Shown: positions 62,565-64,000 of the stretch, one piece after another
How the letters are laid out: the number at the start of each line of letters is the position of its first letter
How positions within the stretch are numbered: position 1 is the stretch's first letter
NCBI RefSeq assembly: GCF_007860105.1
Contig: NZ_SJPU01000001.1
Span: 1,408,118-1,472,117, forward strand
DNA length: 64,000 nucleotides
Reading direction: 5' to 3'
Origin: Allorhodopirellula heiligendammensis
GTDB lineage: Bacteria; Planctomycetota; Planctomycetia; Pirellulales; Pirellulaceae
Notes under the pieces: generated by a model
What the model was told of the DNA's origin: nothing
What the model saw: the letters and a program-made list of their open reading frames with translations, nothing else
Databases searched by the model: none
Position numbers and translations under genes: made by a program

Positions 62565-63017
62565 TTAGCTCAATGAGGTGCGCATCCGGCTGGCGAGTCC
62601 CCAAAACTGTTCGATCGCGGGAAGCGGTTTGAACTGGTACTTTCCGGGCCCGAGCGCGATCTTTTGCTCGGTATGTTCGGAGAGGACATTTTCGACAGTT
62701 TCTTGCGACAGTTCGTTCTTGCTCACATCGATCGCGAGCAGTTCGTCATTGCGATCGGCGTTCAATTCGCCGTAGTTGCGTGCGGGCAGGAAGATCGTGC
62801 CATTGTAGAAATCGACCGCGAAGGCGATTACTCCAGGAACCAAAAATAGCATCAAGCCCACGCCATCAAGGGCTGCGACCTTCCAGTCGATGGGACCTGT
62901 GCGAGGTTGACCAACGCGTTCGGGGTGGAGGATCGACCCGCAGCCCGTCAGCGTAGTCGCCGATACCGAAAGTGAACTCGCGATGAGGAACCGGCGGCGA
63001 TCTTGAATGCGTGACAC
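62565..63017 (-). CDS. Small lipoprotein, planctomycete type
   Basis: About 150 residues. It begins with a basic stretch and a lipoprotein signal ending TLTGC. LDGVGLMLFLVPGVIAFAVDF is a hydrophobic hairpin or transmembrane segment at about residues 55-75, followed by NGTIFLP. The tail is a soluble helical region. The pattern of a lipobox followed by ILHPERVGQ and this hydrophobic segment is one I associate with small planctomycete proteins of unknown function. GTG 63017 has GGAG about 11 bases upstream; the frame is open further to 63083. No function is assigned. Confidence 0.55.
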   Translation of the reverse strand: MSRIQDRRRFLIASSLSVSATTLTGCGSILHPERVGQPRTGPIDWKVAALDGVGLMLFLVPGVIAFAVDFYNGTIFLPARNYGELNADRNDELLAIDVSKNELSQETVENVLSEHTEQKIALGPGKYQFKPLPAIEQFWGLASRMRTSLS

Positions 63018-63189
63018 CTTGAACGATACTCCAGAACTGACGAGGCATCTGTCCAACGAGCATGCCGACAACACGCGACACACGGACAGAGATCACCTTC
63101 AGTTACTGCATCGACAAAGCGTAGGTCCAGATCAATGACGGCTGACCGCGAGCCACACCAGCGGGATGAGTGAAGGCCGGCTACTCTCG

Positions 63190-63717
63190 TTAGCGGTCCC
63201 GGACGTAGACGGGAACGATATAGGTGATGTCGGCAGGGCTGCCGCTGGTCGTCATCAGTCCAGCAGACCAGGTCGGGCGCAGGGAGGGCAGCAGTCCCCA
63301 TCGCTCTGCTTCCAAGCGAGCCGTGATCGCACGCATTTCGGCGAGCGCCCGGGCCTGGCGAATCCGCATCGCTTTGGATGGTTGCTGGACGGCTCGCGAG
63401 CCTGATCGATCGGTCAGGCGCAAGTCGGATGGGCTCTCGACGGCGCGGCGGGCTGCCTGACGGGATTGAGCGGTTTCACTGCTAGGAACGCTAGCTGGCG
63501 CAGGCAGCGACTCAAATTCTGCGGGCTCTTCATTCGTCTCGGCCGGGATCATTGGATCAGCGGCGCCGACCTGATCGAAGAACGCGAAAGTTTCATTGTC
63601 AGTTTGCGCGAACAGCTCGTCATAATCCTGCGCGCCCGCTGTCGACGCGGTCGCCAAAACAAACATAGTTGTGACCAGTCGAAAAAAACGCTGCGATAAA
63701 AGAAATCGTCGATTCAT
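63190..63717 (-). CDS. Small exported protein of unknown function
   Basis: 175 residues from ATG 63717, with a signal peptide ending at TASTAGAQD. The mature part has an acidic first half (DYDELFAQTDNETFAFFDQ) and a basic, helical second half (RQAARRAVE to MRAITARLE). It ends in a short segment SLRPTWSAGLMTT. The frame is open to 63768, but ATG 63717 gives a clean signal peptide. I do not recognise the family. Confidence 0.55.
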   Translation of the reverse strand: MNRRFLLSQRFFRLVTTMFVLATASTAGAQDYDELFAQTDNETFAFFDQVGAADPMIPAETNEEPAEFESLPAPASVPSSETAQSRQAARRAVESPSDLRLTDRSGSRAVQQPSKAMRIRQARALAEMRAITARLEAERWGLLPSLRPTWSAGLMTTSGSPADITYIVPVYVRDR

Positions 63718-64000
63718 GATCCCGGGCCCGAAAGAATGCGTGGCGTACGAGGGAGCTATCGTCGACACCCTCGCCGGCTATCGAGACACACTGCATGTTT
63801 TTCTGTTCGCCGCATCGGTTCGATGGCAATTGTGCTCACAACGCCGATTATGCCGCTTTGTAGGTTGCGATTGCCTCCAGTGCGAACGTCGCCAGAAAAA
63901 ACGGCGAGAAGTGGGTGCAAAATTCGATGATTTTGGTAATCTTACATTTCAACGCAGACATCGCGTCGTCAGTGCTAACCGCTGTCGCGGCACGTTTGCG
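63718..64000. other. Terminal region without a supported gene
   Basis: The last ~280 bases contain no frame with recognisable family features and no hairpin of note. It may hold the promoter of the minus-strand gene at 63190-63717. Confidence 0.4.

Overview
The window looks like chromosomal DNA of a planctomycete, most likely a Rhodopirellula-type member of the Pirellulaceae. The evidence is a set of families typical of that group: a DUF1571 exported protein, a two-domain DUF1080 lipoprotein, a PVC-type glucose/sorbosone-dehydrogenase-like protein ending in a cytochrome c domain, a very short DnaA, and small lipoproteins of planctomycete type. GC content is moderate. This assignment is inference from families; no rRNA marker is present.

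Layout. Positions 1-7.7 kb hold housekeeping and chromosome genes: a sigma factor cut by the window edge, a DUF1571 protein, recA, a ScpB-like condensin partner with a long acidic tail (convergent to recA), a small membrane protein, a cysteine desulfurase and dnaA. A cluster of DnaA-box-like sites lies directly in front of dnaA. Positions 7.75-12.7 kb are a minus-strand block: a phytol/dolichol-kinase-like membrane protein, a membrane-anchored protein of unknown function, a Wza-type polysaccharide export lipoprotein with a good terminator, and a cysteine-rich lipoprotein.

Positions 13.2-24.8 kb are a three-gene secondary-lipid/polyketide operon. It has a 3087-residue megasynthase (thioester-reductase-like SDR, KS, KS-like chain-length factor, AT, two ACPs, KR, DH) whose ACP and KR motifs resemble polyunsaturated-fatty-acid-type synthases. 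It is followed by a FabL-like enoyl reductase and an HHxxxDG acyltransferase. Together they could build, fully reduce, reductively release and esterify a long acyl chain. The product is unknown.

Positions 25.5-50.4 kb are an exopolysaccharide/O-antigen-type locus. It holds a Wzc-like co-polymerase/tyrosine kinase, a membrane UDP-GlcNAc 4,6-dehydratase, a flippase, a hexapeptide acetyltransferase, a polymerase, two glycosyltransferases, the three-enzyme UDP-L-FucNAc set (FnlB, FnlC, FnlA), a fused glycosyltransferase/phosphoglycosyl transferase, PglD-like and PglE-like enzymes for UDP-diacetylbacillosamine, and on the minus strand a second polymerase/ligase-like protein, a UDP-HexNAc 6-dehydrogenase and WecB. 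The inferred repeat unit contains diNAcBac, L-FucNAc and possibly ManNAcA. Large non-coding gaps in this locus carry degenerate repeats, REP-like hairpin repeats and palindromes, which suggests modular assembly.

Positions 51-64 kb are ordinary planctomycete genes: the DUF1080 lipoprotein, a VWA protein, RibBA with a downstream LigD-phosphoesterase-like small protein, the cytochrome c dehydrogenase, a transglutaminase-esterase fusion overlapping a class V aminotransferase, and two small exported proteins. I saw no tRNA, rRNA, CRISPR array or intact transposase.
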